A stretch of DNA of 64,000 nt from Dioscorea cayenensis subsp. rotundata (Eukaryota > Streptophyta > Magnoliopsida > Dioscoreales > Dioscoreaceae): contig NC_052483.1 of NCBI RefSeq assembly GCF_009730915.1, forward strand, positions 6,138,001 to 6,202,000. The letters are read 5' to 3'. The notes beneath the pieces were generated by a model. It searched no databases and was not told the origin of the DNA. It saw only the letters and a list, made by a program, of their open reading frames with translations. Of this stretch, positions 1 through 11,044 are shown piece by piece (the stretch's first letter is position 1; each line of letters opens with the position of its first letter). Position numbers and translations under genes: made by a program.

Positions 1-525
1 CAATCATAACCTCTGCTTCTTTTGCATTTGATTCACTTTCACTGCTTGCAATGAAAGTAACCAAGTATTCTCTTCATGCACTTTATGTCATGGGTTAAAA
101 GATCTTTTATGGAGACTTCAGTGAGCTCCATGGCTATCATGGACTCAAGCCCATGAATGCATGCCTTATTTGCACAGATGAAGAAGAAGGTGATGATAAT
201 GGTGGAGAAGGAGATGAAGGTTGAAGAGATGAAGAAGGAGATGGAGAAGATAGAAAAGAAGAAAAAGAGAGGAGTTTGGAAGGGGATGAAGGAGTTGCTT
301 GTATGTAAGAGGGGAATGGTGAGGATGAACAGTGTACGGGTGTCGCTGACGGGGGGAGGCCAATGGTGAGGTGGCAAGCCAGCTCTGCCTTCCGTTAACA
401 TCGTTTGCTTGGGTGACTTGATTAGAAAGATTTGATAAGTTTAGTGACTCGAGTAGAATTTTTTTTACTTCAGTGACCAAAGTAGGAATTGGCGCATAGT
501 TTAGTGACCATTTGGGTCATTTATC
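1..525. repeat. Mutator-like terminal region, one end visible
   Basis: The stretch at about 370-525, read on the minus strand, begins GGATAAATGACCCAAATGG and continues with several 'track' phrases of the type 'gtcact(g)aagt'. This is the style of terminal inverted repeats of plant Mutator-like elements. A purine-rich run (GAAGAA-type) lies at 180-290 and gives open frames on both strands that look like low-complexity translation. The other end would lie left of the window, so the family call is tentative. Confidence 0.35.
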
Positions 526-584
526 CTTTATATATATATGGCTATTTCTCAAAAGCTCATCAATTTTCTAGCATGAAATTTATG

Positions 585-880
585 ATTTTTTTTTTAAGGT
601 GGATAAACTACAAGTGGAAATACAACTCAAAAGAGAAGGCATAGAAGGAAAAGCTACAATGTAAAAACAAAAAAATAGAGAACATAAAAGTCGGGCATGA
701 GGAGACAAGCCTCCTCAAGCCCCACCCAAAAAGACTTAGCTCGTGCTCTGACCCTACGTCTCCTCAATAGACGGAGTCCCACTAGTCTCCTTTACACAAG
801 GTCCCAAAAAACTCTAGGTCCCCCTGATGGTAGAGATGGAATCTTCCAGCTTCACTCTAGATCCCTCTACTACTATTGAG
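585..880 (-). mobile_element. Possible 5'-truncated LINE (3' end, antisense)
   Basis: A T-run at 585-594 is followed by a sequence resembling the antisense 3' end of a plant L1 LINE (short A-rich stretch, then GC-richer sequence with small open frames). No reverse transcriptase motif remains. It could equally be an unrelated repeat; no target duplication was found. Confidence 0.3.
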
Positions 881-1377
881 AACCAGGTTAAAAGCATACG
901 ATCAATTTTCAAGATAATCACATGTGCAAGTAAGACATTAGCGTTATGAGCTATGCATCATTTCTAGCAAGTCAAATATTGGTTTAATACCCAAGTTAGT
1001 CCCTCTAAAATTCGAAATCGGCCCTTTTAGTCCCTCTATTACAATTTCAGCCCTTTTAGTCCGTTTATTTGTTTGATTTTGTAAATATTAGTCTTGAGAC
1101 CAACGGCAGTTAGTTCTACCGTTTTGTTGTGCTGACTTGGCTTTTTTTATAATAAAAAAATATTAAAAAATATTAAAAAATTATTAAAAAATTATTTAAA
1201 AAATTATTTAAAAAAAAAGTTAAAATCATAAACGGATGCGGATCCAAATTAATGGATCCCCATCCTTCACCCTCAAAATAGCATTTCCTTATCTTCTTTC
1301 TCCCGAACACCATCCTCCATCTCCATTGCCGGCGAAACCCTCGATGAGAAGGAAGAGCCCGTTAAAAGCAATTATCA

Positions 1378-1380
<3 letters not shown>

Positions 1381-1423
<43 letters not shown>
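1381..1423. repeat. (GA)n microsatellite
   Basis: About 21 uninterrupted GA units inside the 981-2535 element. It makes open frames full of Arg-Glu that I do not take as genes. Confidence 0.95.
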
Positions 1424-1424
<1 letters not shown>

Positions 1425-1572
1425 CACGGTTGTCAAGCCCTCAAATGAAAAGGAAGATCCCATTAAAAGCAATCATCAAGAGCAAGTTTGTTGTTTTTGT
1501 ATCTTGTGTTAACTTTTCAATTTCTTATTTAATAAACAGCTACCTTGTAGCTCTTTTCAAGAAAAAAACGAG

Positions 1573-1573
<1 letters not shown>

Positions 1574-1606
<33 letters not shown>
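1574..1606. repeat. (GA)n microsatellite
   Basis: A second GA run inside the same element, about 150 bases downstream of the first. The sequences before both runs are similar (agccc..aaaagcaat(t/c)atcaa), so the two may come from a local duplication. Confidence 0.9.
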
Positions 1607-1607
<1 letters not shown>

Positions 1608-1681
1608 CGAGTCTCATTCTTTTATTCTCTCCACCTATGCTATATTTACCTAGATTTGTTGTATTTTGGTTGTATTTAATA

Positions 1682-2176
1682 GGTTTAATTGCCGTACAGG
1701 TCCCTGTAATTGTGTAATTTCTGCCCTTTTAGTCCTTGTAATATTTTTAGGTACATTTAAGTCCTCATATTTAATCGAGTTGGGACTTTCTAGTCCGCGG
1801 TATAGATGGCATTAACTTTGTCGTTTCTTTTGCGCTGACGTGTCTTTTTTTATTATGAAATTGGGGGACTAAAAAGTCCCAAATCGATTAAATATGAAGA
1901 CTTAATTGAACCTAACTGCGAATGTGACTTTTTTACTACGAAATAGAGGAACTAAAAAGTCCCAACTCGATTAAATACAAGGACTTAATTGTACCTAACA
2001 ACGCATATTTAAAACCATCCCAGCTTAAAAGAAATGGCGAAGATAACACCATCTATGCTTCGGACTCAAAAGTCCCAACTTGATTAAATATGAGGAGTTA
2101 AATGTACCTAAAAGTATTACAAGGACTATAAAGGCAGAAAGTACATAATTATAAGGACATGTATGGCAATTATACC
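1682..2176. mobile_element. Mutator-like MITE, copy 1 (nested)
   Basis: The ends are GGTTTAATTGCCGTACAGG on the left and, in inverse, GGTATAATTGCCATACATG on the right. Both flanks carry the perfect 9-bp duplication TATTTAATA (1673-1681 and 2177-2185), which is the length used by Mutator-type transposases. The element is 495 bp with no coding capacity and contains several internal copies of the phrase 'agtcccaactcgattaaata' in both orientations. It is inserted inside the 981-2535 element. A second copy of the family is at 15966-16457. Confidence 0.9.
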
Positions 2177-2535
2177 TATTTAATACAATAATGTCGAAAT
2201 CCAATGAAGCTTGGATGTAATTTATACAACATTGCTATATTTTGTTCAGATTTTGTTGTTATTATTTGGTTGTATTTAGTTAAATATCAATGGAATTCAT
2301 GGATATTGTTTGGTGGATATATTATGTAACAAGAGCAAGTTTTTTTTTAATAATTTTTTATTATAAAAAAAAAAGCCAAGTCAGCACAACAAAATGGTAG
2401 AACTAACTGTCGTTGGTCTCAAGACTAATATTTACAAAATCAAACAAATAAAAGGACTAAAAAGGCTGAAATTGTAATAGAGGTACTAAAAGGGCTGATT
2501 TCGAATTTTAGAGGGACTAACTTGGATATTAAACC

Positions 2536-3535
2536 NNNNNNNNNNNNNNNNNNNNNNNNNNNNNNNNNNNNNNNNNNNNNNNNNNNNNNNNNNNNNNNNN
2601 NNNNNNNNNNNNNNNNNNNNNNNNNNNNNNNNNNNNNNNNNNNNNNNNNNNNNNNNNNNNNNNNNNNNNNNNNNNNNNNNNNNNNNNNNNNNNNNNNNNN
2701 NNNNNNNNNNNNNNNNNNNNNNNNNNNNNNNNNNNNNNNNNNNNNNNNNNNNNNNNNNNNNNNNNNNNNNNNNNNNNNNNNNNNNNNNNNNNNNNNNNNN
2801 NNNNNNNNNNNNNNNNNNNNNNNNNNNNNNNNNNNNNNNNNNNNNNNNNNNNNNNNNNNNNNNNNNNNNNNNNNNNNNNNNNNNNNNNNNNNNNNNNNNN
2901 NNNNNNNNNNNNNNNNNNNNNNNNNNNNNNNNNNNNNNNNNNNNNNNNNNNNNNNNNNNNNNNNNNNNNNNNNNNNNNNNNNNNNNNNNNNNNNNNNNNN
3001 NNNNNNNNNNNNNNNNNNNNNNNNNNNNNNNNNNNNNNNNNNNNNNNNNNNNNNNNNNNNNNNNNNNNNNNNNNNNNNNNNNNNNNNNNNNNNNNNNNNN
3101 NNNNNNNNNNNNNNNNNNNNNNNNNNNNNNNNNNNNNNNNNNNNNNNNNNNNNNNNNNNNNNNNNNNNNNNNNNNNNNNNNNNNNNNNNNNNNNNNNNNN
3201 NNNNNNNNNNNNNNNNNNNNNNNNNNNNNNNNNNNNNNNNNNNNNNNNNNNNNNNNNNNNNNNNNNNNNNNNNNNNNNNNNNNNNNNNNNNNNNNNNNNN
3301 NNNNNNNNNNNNNNNNNNNNNNNNNNNNNNNNNNNNNNNNNNNNNNNNNNNNNNNNNNNNNNNNNNNNNNNNNNNNNNNNNNNNNNNNNNNNNNNNNNNN
3401 NNNNNNNNNNNNNNNNNNNNNNNNNNNNNNNNNNNNNNNNNNNNNNNNNNNNNNNNNNNNNNNNNNNNNNNNNNNNNNNNNNNNNNNNNNNNNNNNNNNN
3501 NNNNNNNNNNNNNNNNNNNNNNNNNNNNNNNNNNN
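2536..3535. other. Assembly gap, exactly 1,000 N
   Basis: A run of exactly 1,000 N marks a placeholder gap of unknown real size. The open frame that spans it is an artefact. The left edge is the exact end of the TIR element; the right edge is AT-rich. Confidence 0.99.
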
Positions 3536-3737
3536 AATATTACTTCTATTAAATATTAAATATTAAATATTCCACTTTTCCAATTATTTATTATTAAAAT
3601 AGAATGTTAATATTTTTTAATTATATTATTTAAGTATTCTTATTTCCTTTATTACAATTAAAATTTTAAATTAAATTTTCCACTTTAACAATTATTTATT
3701 ATTAAGTTTAATAACAACACATATAAAAAACAATAAT

Positions 3738-3875
3738 ACTATATGTCCCGAGTTGCCGTCTTTGATGTCCCGAAGCTTTTCCATCTACGGGGTTAGCAAA
3801 TCACACCTATGGGGTTAGGAAACCACACCGGTGTGGTTTGCTAACCCCGTATTTGAAGTTAGCTTCGGGTATAGC
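3738..3875. mobile_element. Small palindromic MITE / fold-back
   Basis: The outer ends (about 3732-3753 and 3863-3881) are inverted copies around CTATA..CCCGA. Inside, 3787-3829 holds two copies of a 'ggggttaggaaaccacacc'-type unit, answered in inverse at 3830-3851 by GGTGTGGTTTGCTAACCCC. The whole can fold into a long hairpin. No coding sequence. Superfamily not assigned; a clear target duplication was not seen. Confidence 0.6.
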
Positions 3876-4039
3876 ATTATTCTATAAAAAAATGTTAATA
3901 CTATTTAATAAAAATTAAGTATTGTGTTATTTTTCCATTAACATAATTTTAAAGGTGTAGTGAAATATTTAAGTTCAATTGTTATTTATAGTTATATATA
4001 TATATATTTTAATATTTGAATCAATTGTTATTTTAAATA

Positions 4040-5440
4040 TTAGTTAGTATTATTTTGTTTTTTTTAAAATATTATATTTTTTATTAATTTTTTAAATACG
4101 TATTTCCGGAATTATTTATGAAAATGTGCAAATTTTATTTTTTTAATAATTTTTTTAAAGTTGTGGTCCCACTTATTTTTTAATATTAGGTTTTATTTTT
4201 TTTAAATAGCGGGTCCATTATTTTTTAATATTAAAATTTTATTTTTTTAAAAAACTGCTAATCCCATTAGTATTTTCAATTAAAACGCAAATTTACATTA
4301 AGTCCTTATAATTTCATAATATTTTATTATAACTTGTTTTATTGTTACTTCTACTCTCCTATTTTTACTTTAATTAATTCTAACAGATAAAAATTATTGT
4401 TATATTCCGTCAAAATTTTATTATATAAAAATTATTTTAGCCAAAATTTTAATATGTAAAAATTAAAATTATCTCCAAATATTAGAATAGTGAAACCTAC
4501 AACTACTGGGGTAGATGGAGAGTATTAATAAAAGTTAAAATTATCTCTAAATATTAGAATAGTCAAACCTACAATTATTGGATAGGTGGAGAGCATTGAT
4601 AAAAATTAAAATTATCTATAAATATTAAAATAGTCAAACCTACAACTATTGAGATAGGTGGAAAGCATTATTGGGGGTTAATAGAATGAATTATTGGTGG
4701 CAGGTGGCATCTACCCCATTCAGGAGAGTTATTGGATCAAATTAATCTTAATAATTCATTTGTTAGGTAAAGGCTTATATAAACCCTCCAAATCTTTTTT
4801 GGAAAAACATACAAGTATTGTTGTAAGAAAGATTATCAATACAGAGAGAACTTCTCCTCTAAAACTTGTGTTATTCTAGTTTCTTTATTTTCTTTCAAAG
4901 TTATTTTTTTTTACATTCAAACTAGTAAATTTCATATTCTTGTCAAATCAAATGAAAGAGACTACCTTAGTTGAGAGGAACACCGACCAAAGGCCGCAAG
5001 GTATGTCCTAATTTGTTTTAGTTGTGGGAGCAATTTTTACATGTTAAATTTTTTAAATGTTCAGTATTTTGTTATTATGAAAAAAATATTAAAATTATGT
5101 AAATTATTAAAAGTCTGTTAGAATTAATTAAAGTAGAAATAAGAGAATAGAAATAGGAATAAAACAAGTTATAAGAAAATATTATGAAATTATAAAGGCT
5201 TGAATGTAAAATTGTTTTTTAATTTAAAATACTAATGGGACCTGCGCTTTTTTAAAAAAAAATAAAAATTTAATATTAAAAAATAATGGGATCCTTAAAA
5301 AAATAAAAGTTTAATATTAAAAAAATAAGTGGGACCCACAAATCTAAAAAATTATTAAAAAATATAATATTTTAAAAAAACCTATTATTTCACCTTTATA
5401 ATAAATAATAAATATTAGTTAGTATTATTTCACCCTTATA
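4040..5440. repeat. Long inverted repeat (~350-bp arms)
   Basis: The arm at about 4040-4387 is matched in inverse by about 5115-5440; both contain short GC-bearing landmarks such as 'gtcccactta', 'cccattagtatttt' and 'taattaattctaacag'. The spacer (4388-5114) holds a 72-bp tandem repeat and a TATA-like TATATAAA at 4777-4784. No transposase is visible. Arms of this length suggest a non-autonomous Mutator-like or fold-back element whose ends I cannot fix. Confidence 0.6.
4458..4670. repeat. Tandem repeat, ~72-bp unit, 3 copies
   Basis: Three head-to-tail units (about 4458-4531, 4532-4602 and 4603-4670) share 'ttaaaattatct.taaatatta.aatagt.aaacctaca' and 'gaga(t)aggtggagagcat'. They lie in the spacer of the long inverted repeat. 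Confidence 0.85.
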
Positions 5441-5462
5441 CCCTTATAATAAATAATAAATA

Positions 5463-6049
5463 TTTAAATTGGTTTCTCTCACATACCAAAGAAAAAGACA
5501 AAACATGATGGAAAAACAATTGAAGTTAGGGATAAAAATGGACATTTCAAGATCCGAATTGGGCAATTTTTAAGAAAATTGGATGAATGCCAATCAAGGT
5601 TTTCCCCTCATCTCATTTCTCAAAGACTTTTTCTTCATTACTATGCTTGTCAACTAAACAACGGACTGGACCCATACACAATCCAATCCCATTCCACTCT
5701 TTGCAAACAAATAATTCCTTATATCTCTTGTAGCGAAAAAAAATATTTGGGTGAAGATGAGAGGAGTAATTTTGGGTTTCACATGCTTTTCATGGTTTGT
5801 CAATAAAAAAATTGACATTGACATTGATTTGGGTGAAGATAAAAAAAGGAATATTTTTTATTTCCTTCTAATTTTTACCATTTTTTTATTTTTCAGAAAT
5901 TGATTTATTTTAAAAAAAACCAAATTCACGAACCAGCCAATTTTTTATTAACATTGAAAAACTGCCTTGATAAATATGCAGACAAATTTTCTTCCATGCC
6001 ATACCGTTGAGCTTCGTCTGCATCGGCACAACACTATCCATCACCGAAG
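5463..6049. other. No recognisable gene
   Basis: AT-rich intergenic sequence. Short open frames (for example one at 5579-5806 on the plus strand) show no family signature and are not repeated in the paralogous block. Nothing else seen. Confidence 0.6.
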
Positions 6050-9000
6050 CAGGCATAATAGAAATACAGGTATGCTTCTACATCGCCAAATAACATCTCT
6101 ATTCCCTTGCAATTAGGGTTAGGTCTGGGGCTAGGATTAGGGTTTCTTAGGATCCAAGATGCTCCTCGACCTTTGTCCTTTTCATTTGATGCTGATCGCT
6201 GACTTTTGGAGAGCTTTGCTTAAGATGTGTATGTTCATTGTTGGTGCGGCAGTGAGAATGTTAGAAGAAATGAGAGATATGGTTCGCTTAGTTTATGCCA
6301 AAGTCTTGGCTGCTGTACTCCGGTCAAGCTTGGCTGTAATGCTAGAAAGATAATACATGACATCTCATGTGATGCTTAGTTCTTAATATTAGTGAAATTT
6401 TCCATGTTTTAAATGCTTTGGTGGTATTGGATTGGAATGCAGACAATATATTTTTCTGTACTAGTATTTTCGTAAGTTTTCTGTTATCTGCAACATATGT
6501 GAAAAAAAGTGAGTGTTATTCTCTTAGCATTGTCTAATGAGTTCTAGTAGTGCATGCCATGTAATACTTTTTGTTTGACTTGGTACTGAGTGTTTTATTT
6601 GTTGTTTAGGTAAGAATGGTTATCGATAAGTTTGGTATACCAGCTATTCACAATTCATGGTATGATGCAAGCCAAATCGCTGATCATGTTCTACAAGGTT
6701 ACACAAAGGTGAATTTCTTTGTCTATTGGTATGAATTTGTCACTTGTGATCTCACTGGAATGGAAAGTGTTTTGGTTATTCACTTATCCTCATATGTTGT
6801 TTTAATCATATCTAAGCAGCCATTGAGGTGTAAAGGTTGGGAAATGGCTCTTTTGGAGTACACAATAGCCATGCTTACAGATTCTGCATCGAAATCAAAG
6901 CCATCACTAACTAGAAGACTTGCTGAGATCTCATGCCCTTGCAATTAGGGTAAAGGGAGCTTAGAGTGAGTGTGAATGAGGGAGCTTTCATTTTCACTTG
7001 GCAGGGTTTTAGATTTCTCATCCTCATCGAAGGCATCACCTTAGCTGCTTAAGGTATACATTGTTTAGCATTGAATGTGTGCAAATACAAAAGTTATAAA
7101 ATTCTTGAAGCTACAACATGCTCTGTAAGCTTACCAATTGGACAGAGCATGTTTAGAAGAGTTTACCTTTCTTTCCCGGGTTGCATCAGACTTTACCTTT
7201 ATTTCTTGCATGATTTTGATAATGCTAATATTTGGAAGAGTTTTGCTTGTGTTGCAACAAGTGAAGCGGACGCTGCTTGATTCTTAGTGTACATTTGTTT
7301 TAGAATTGTTGACTCATATATTGCTTTTCTTATTTGTGTTATTGTTTTTCACAGTCCAATCCATTTATTAGTTAGACTAGTGCCACTGGAGAAAGTTTAA
7401 TTTTAGATCAATTTCATAATTGGATCACCATAGAAACTTACCTCTCGTACTCTATGGGGTTATTAAAATATGAAATCATACATATACTTGCATAAGATCC
7501 TTGTTGAGTGGCGGTTCTATTTGGATTTTAGTCTTAAGTGGAAGAAAGTCCCTCCTTTATCAGGAAAGTGACTAATTGAACTACACTGAGCTGGCATAAT
7601 TTTTATCTAGCAAGCCAGTTGAGCTGTTGGACTTGTTACTTCTTTATCTTGACAAGTGGTGAGTCATGCCATAAAGAGTGGGCCAGTAATAAGAATTAGT
7701 CCAGTAAGGCCTTGAAGAAGATACATAAGAGCAATTTTGAGGAACTCATGCCTCTTCTTACCTATTCAATCCTTCATGATGTGTTTCATTTACTTTAAAA
7801 TTTTTTATGGGCCTATTTTCATGTATCTTATTTAGGTTGAAGAAATGCTGGAATTTCATCCTATACCATCTTAATATCATTTATGAATTATATAATGACG
7901 GATGTTGGAGATTCTTCAACAAGCAAAACTTTTCGTTGCAGCAAAATTTGAAGAGAAAAGGTATTAGTCAGGGAAATAACTCTTATATTGTCATTGATGT
8001 ATTTCATTTTCTGTTTCTGCTATACACAGGACTATTACACAAAAACCTTGGAGGATTTAGATACCAAACTATAGGAACAACAGGTTAGGGTGTTCTCCAA
8101 TTTTATGACCTCTTGACTTATTTGCACTACATGAAAAATTATATGGGTAGTTTTGGATCTAGGGCTGGCCCAATAATCATAAAATTTCAATTACCCAAGG
8201 TAAGCTTGAAGAGCATGTTATAGCTTCAACCATTTTATAAACATATTGCTTCCAAATGGTGAATGTGTGCCACTTATTTGACAAAACATTCTCAAATGGA
8301 AATAAGGGAAATCAGGGAAATCAGGGAAAAGAAGATATTAATTTATAGCTTTCATGCATATGCTTTGATTAATACATGTTGCATTAAAGTAGGCAAAAAG
8401 ACATAATTTAATGTTCTACTCATGGTGTTTTATAATATTAATGGTCATGCATATAAATCACATTTCAATTATTAAATATTATTTTTTTTTTGTGTTGTTT
8501 TACCTACCAATGCAGATCATTTTCTTCCATTGAGAGTGTTATAGATAACTGTGATTTTCAGCTTAGGTGTGATCATCTTTAATGTGATGCTACCTCATTC
8601 CTTTCATTGGTTGCTTATATGTGATAACCATTTTGTTATGATGCCCAACAACAATTCAGACAGTACATACATCAAGATAATGCTTGCAAGTTTTATACAA
8701 GGTTCAAATTTTTATATCAACTGATCAACCAAATGATTGATAGAATAATAGTCTTTAGATGAATTTGTTCAGTTGTTATTGTTGACGGATCTCAAATTCA
8801 AATCGTGATGTTTTGGATGGTAATCTTTTATTGGATGTTCTATTACTGATCTTTAAGAACATTAATATTTTGAGATCGTGAGTATTTCAATTATTGATTC
8901 TAACACCAGGAATGAAACCTATATATTGAAGGAATAGGAACCTGATTAATTTGAATAATTGGTTTAAGATCTATAATGTTATGGGTTAATTTTTGTTATA

Positions 9001-9620
9001 TCCACTTACTTGATTAGGTATGAAGAAATAAGTTGGCTTATAAAAGGATAGATTTATCTAACTAATTAGGAAAAAAAAGAGTCTGTGTCTAATAAGAGTT
9101 TTTCATATTTTTTGCTAAGTAAATAATTACAGTGCAATGCTCTCTAAGAAATAAGTTGAAATCCTATTTTATCCATAAATGCTTCACTGATTTGGTTATA
9201 TCTTTCTTGTAATTTAGTTTCTCTTCAAGTGTTTTCATTTATAAATGTTGGATATACACCTAAAACCAATTGCTTGGGCCTAGTTATTGAAATTTTTGTT
9301 CAGTTCATGGTTGATTTTAAATGGAACATTTTTTTCAGGGAACTTTTTTGTGAAGAAGGATGTTATAATTTAACCATGTCTCTTTCAACTTCATATTAAC
9401 AATTGAAACAGAATTGACTATTTATAGTTCTGCTTTGTTAGAATACTATCTATAATACCCTTTTGATTTTACTTGGTAGGTTAGGCTTATCTTATTGTCC
9501 ATTTTAATAATTTGATATTGGATTGAAAAGTTTCATTGTCTAAAAGAGGGTGATGATAGCTCTGTCTTGTGATTGGTTGGTGGACTTAGAAATGTTAAAA
9601 TATATTTCCATTTATCTTAT
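6050..9620. other. Duplicated stretch without a supportable gene
   Basis: Most of this stretch is shared with block B, with scattered short exon-like open frames (6159-6353, 6616-6948, 7071-7280, 7807-8088 on the plus strand). The open frame 6616-6948 opens after TTTAG and reads like protein at first but contains no family motif I know, and block B lacks it. It may be decayed 5' exons of the kinase relic that follows, since both are on the plus strand, but I could not recognise any kinase N-lobe motif. Confidence 0.5.
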
Positions 9621-9627
9621 AAAAGCA

Positions 9628-9996
9628 TCAAATGAAACATGTTTCATTTGTTTTCAAGCATTCCATTTTAATATTTTCAATTGTTTTCATCGGGGCACAA
9701 GCATCTTCGGGCCTTGTAGTGAAAATCATCTTATGGTTGTGAATTCCAAGATCTCCATGATCTCTTTCATCCCATATATAATCCCAGAGAAATACAAAGT
9801 TTTTTGTTTTCAAAATATGAAAGTTGCTTTTTTTCACTCTCTGTGGTGCAAAAGTTGCAATTTGCAGCAAGAAATCTCACTCATGTTCGGATGTCATGTG
9901 GTCTTACTGGCACCTTCCATGTCATAAATGGACATCATTTTGATTACTTTGTCTGCTAGAATATATCGAGGTTGAAGCCAATTCATTTTACCATTG
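9628..9996 (-). pseudogene. CNL resistance gene relic (NB-ARC fragment)
   Basis: The minus strand reads a decayed NB-ARC segment. A kinase-2-like stretch (FVFLWDYIWDERDHGDLG, compare FVLLLDNIWEEVDLIDLG in the CNL at 15614-21022) is followed by an RNBS-B-like KMIFTTRPEDACA (compare KVIFTTRSEDVCA). Further upstream, around 9915-9960, a broken P-loop reads MSIYDMEGASKT. Stops, deletions and a missing spacer separate the parts, so it is not functional. The homologous spot in block B is 40545-40855. It is therefore older than the block duplication. Confidence 0.8.
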
Positions 9997-10424
9997 TTCT
10001 ATAAGAAACGGGGACTAGTTTAGGTGTTGTCACTGTGTTGCCTTCTTGATTGGGATTGGGTACTTGAGTTGATTTATCGAATATGCTCCTAGTTAGAGTT
10101 AAGAGGCCCTTCTAAATTATTAGTACAGCCCTTTCGTATGAATACTGGTCGAAATATTGCTCAAGTTCAAGTTGTACCTTTTGGCCATAACATCATCCTT
10201 AGTTTTCCTTTATGCTGTGTGATCTATTTAGGAAGCCAATAGATATAATCTAATGTCACATACAGATATCCATGCCAAACAAATTTATTTACATGTATGT
10301 TTGGGAAAGGTAACCTCTTTAAATGTTGGCATATAATAATAAATGGATATAATCCTTAATTTTCTTAATCAATTGTTACTCTATTAGTTCACATTGATAG
10401 CATTCTGATATCAATATAATGCAG

Positions 10425-11044
10425 GCCTGTGATTTTGGTCTCTCCATGTTAGAGCACATCACTTTTTTAATCATCAAAGTCAACTGATGGAACGGTGAGA
10501 TCTAGTCTTTGCTCTAATACATTTAGGAAATTATTATTTCTAGTTTGTCAAACTTCTCTCATTCAACTCTCTAAATCTCTGTAATTATTCTGTTTTAGCC
10601 GGAATGGATGGCACCAGAGTTGTTGTGCAATGAACCATCAAATGAGAAGTGAGGTCTGGTATGAACCCAATGTAGGTGGTGGTGCTATTGGATTCCAGTA
10701 TCGTCATCTTTAGATTCCAAGAGAGGTTGCCAAAATAATCTGGCAGTGCTGGCAAAAGTAAGCGCACTATATATTAATAATGATATGAACTGTTCATACA
10801 TAACACCTAAGTTTTTTTTTTTGATATATTTATTTATAGATAGGTATTGTAGAATTTTGCTAACTCTATTTTATTCTCAACCTTTGCTTTTTGTGAAATG
10901 AACATGCAGAGATCCAAACTTGCGGCCTTTCTCTGCGGATCTCACAATAGCTCTCAAGTCTTTATAGCGGCTTGTTGTCCCTGCTTATCAGGATACACAA
11001 AACCCACCTTTGGCCAAAGAAATACAAGTAAACACAATGCCTTG
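10425..11044 (+). pseudogene. Raf-like MAPKKK relic, C-terminal exons (copy A)
   Basis: Four decayed exons keep the order of a Raf-like (CTR1/EDR1-type) kinase C-lobe. Exon 10425-10494 encodes CDFGLSMLEH (the DFG motif). Exon 10599-10648 encodes PEWMAPELLCNEPSNE (the APE motif). A damaged exon around 10657-10758 ends in KIIWQCWQ. The last exon 10910-11044 encodes DPNLRPFSADLTIALKSL and ends at NTMP. Breaks: a TAG in the last exon where copy C (48284-49200) has CAA, and a short deletion before KIIWQCW. Subdomains I-VI are absent. Donor and acceptor sites are still recognisable, so the copy is a genomic duplicate, not a retrocopy. Confidence 0.8.

Larger units (their letters stand above)
981..2535. 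mobile_element. Non-autonomous Mutator-like element with ~165-bp TIRs
   Basis: The left end (981-1149, starting GGTTTAATACCCAAGTTAG) is matched in inverse by 2374-2535, giving terminal inverted repeats of roughly 160 bp. The interior has two GA microsatellites and a nested 495-bp MITE (1682-2176); no transposase is visible. The right end abuts the assembly gap, so the target duplication cannot be read in full; the nine bases on the left are TCAAATATT. The long TIRs are typical of Mutator-like elements; the family is an inference. Confidence 0.75.

Noticed and set aside
39..480. Overlapping open frames on both strands near the left edge
   Set aside because: They are translations of a purine-rich low-complexity run and of a repeat terminus; no domain.
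1236..1717. Open frames with Arg-Glu repeats
   Set aside because: They come from the GA microsatellites inside a Mutator-like element.
2522..3559. Open frame of 345 codons across the N run
   Set aside because: It consists almost wholly of N; an artefact of the gap.
4777..4880. TATA box and leader of an LTR or pararetrovirus promoter
   Set aside because: TATATAAA is followed by leader-like sequence, but there is no primer-binding site, paired LTR or gag-pol.
6616..6948. 110-codon plus-strand open frame after TTTAG
   Set aside because: No domain, absent from the paralogous block, and followed by ordinary non-coding sequence; noted only as content.
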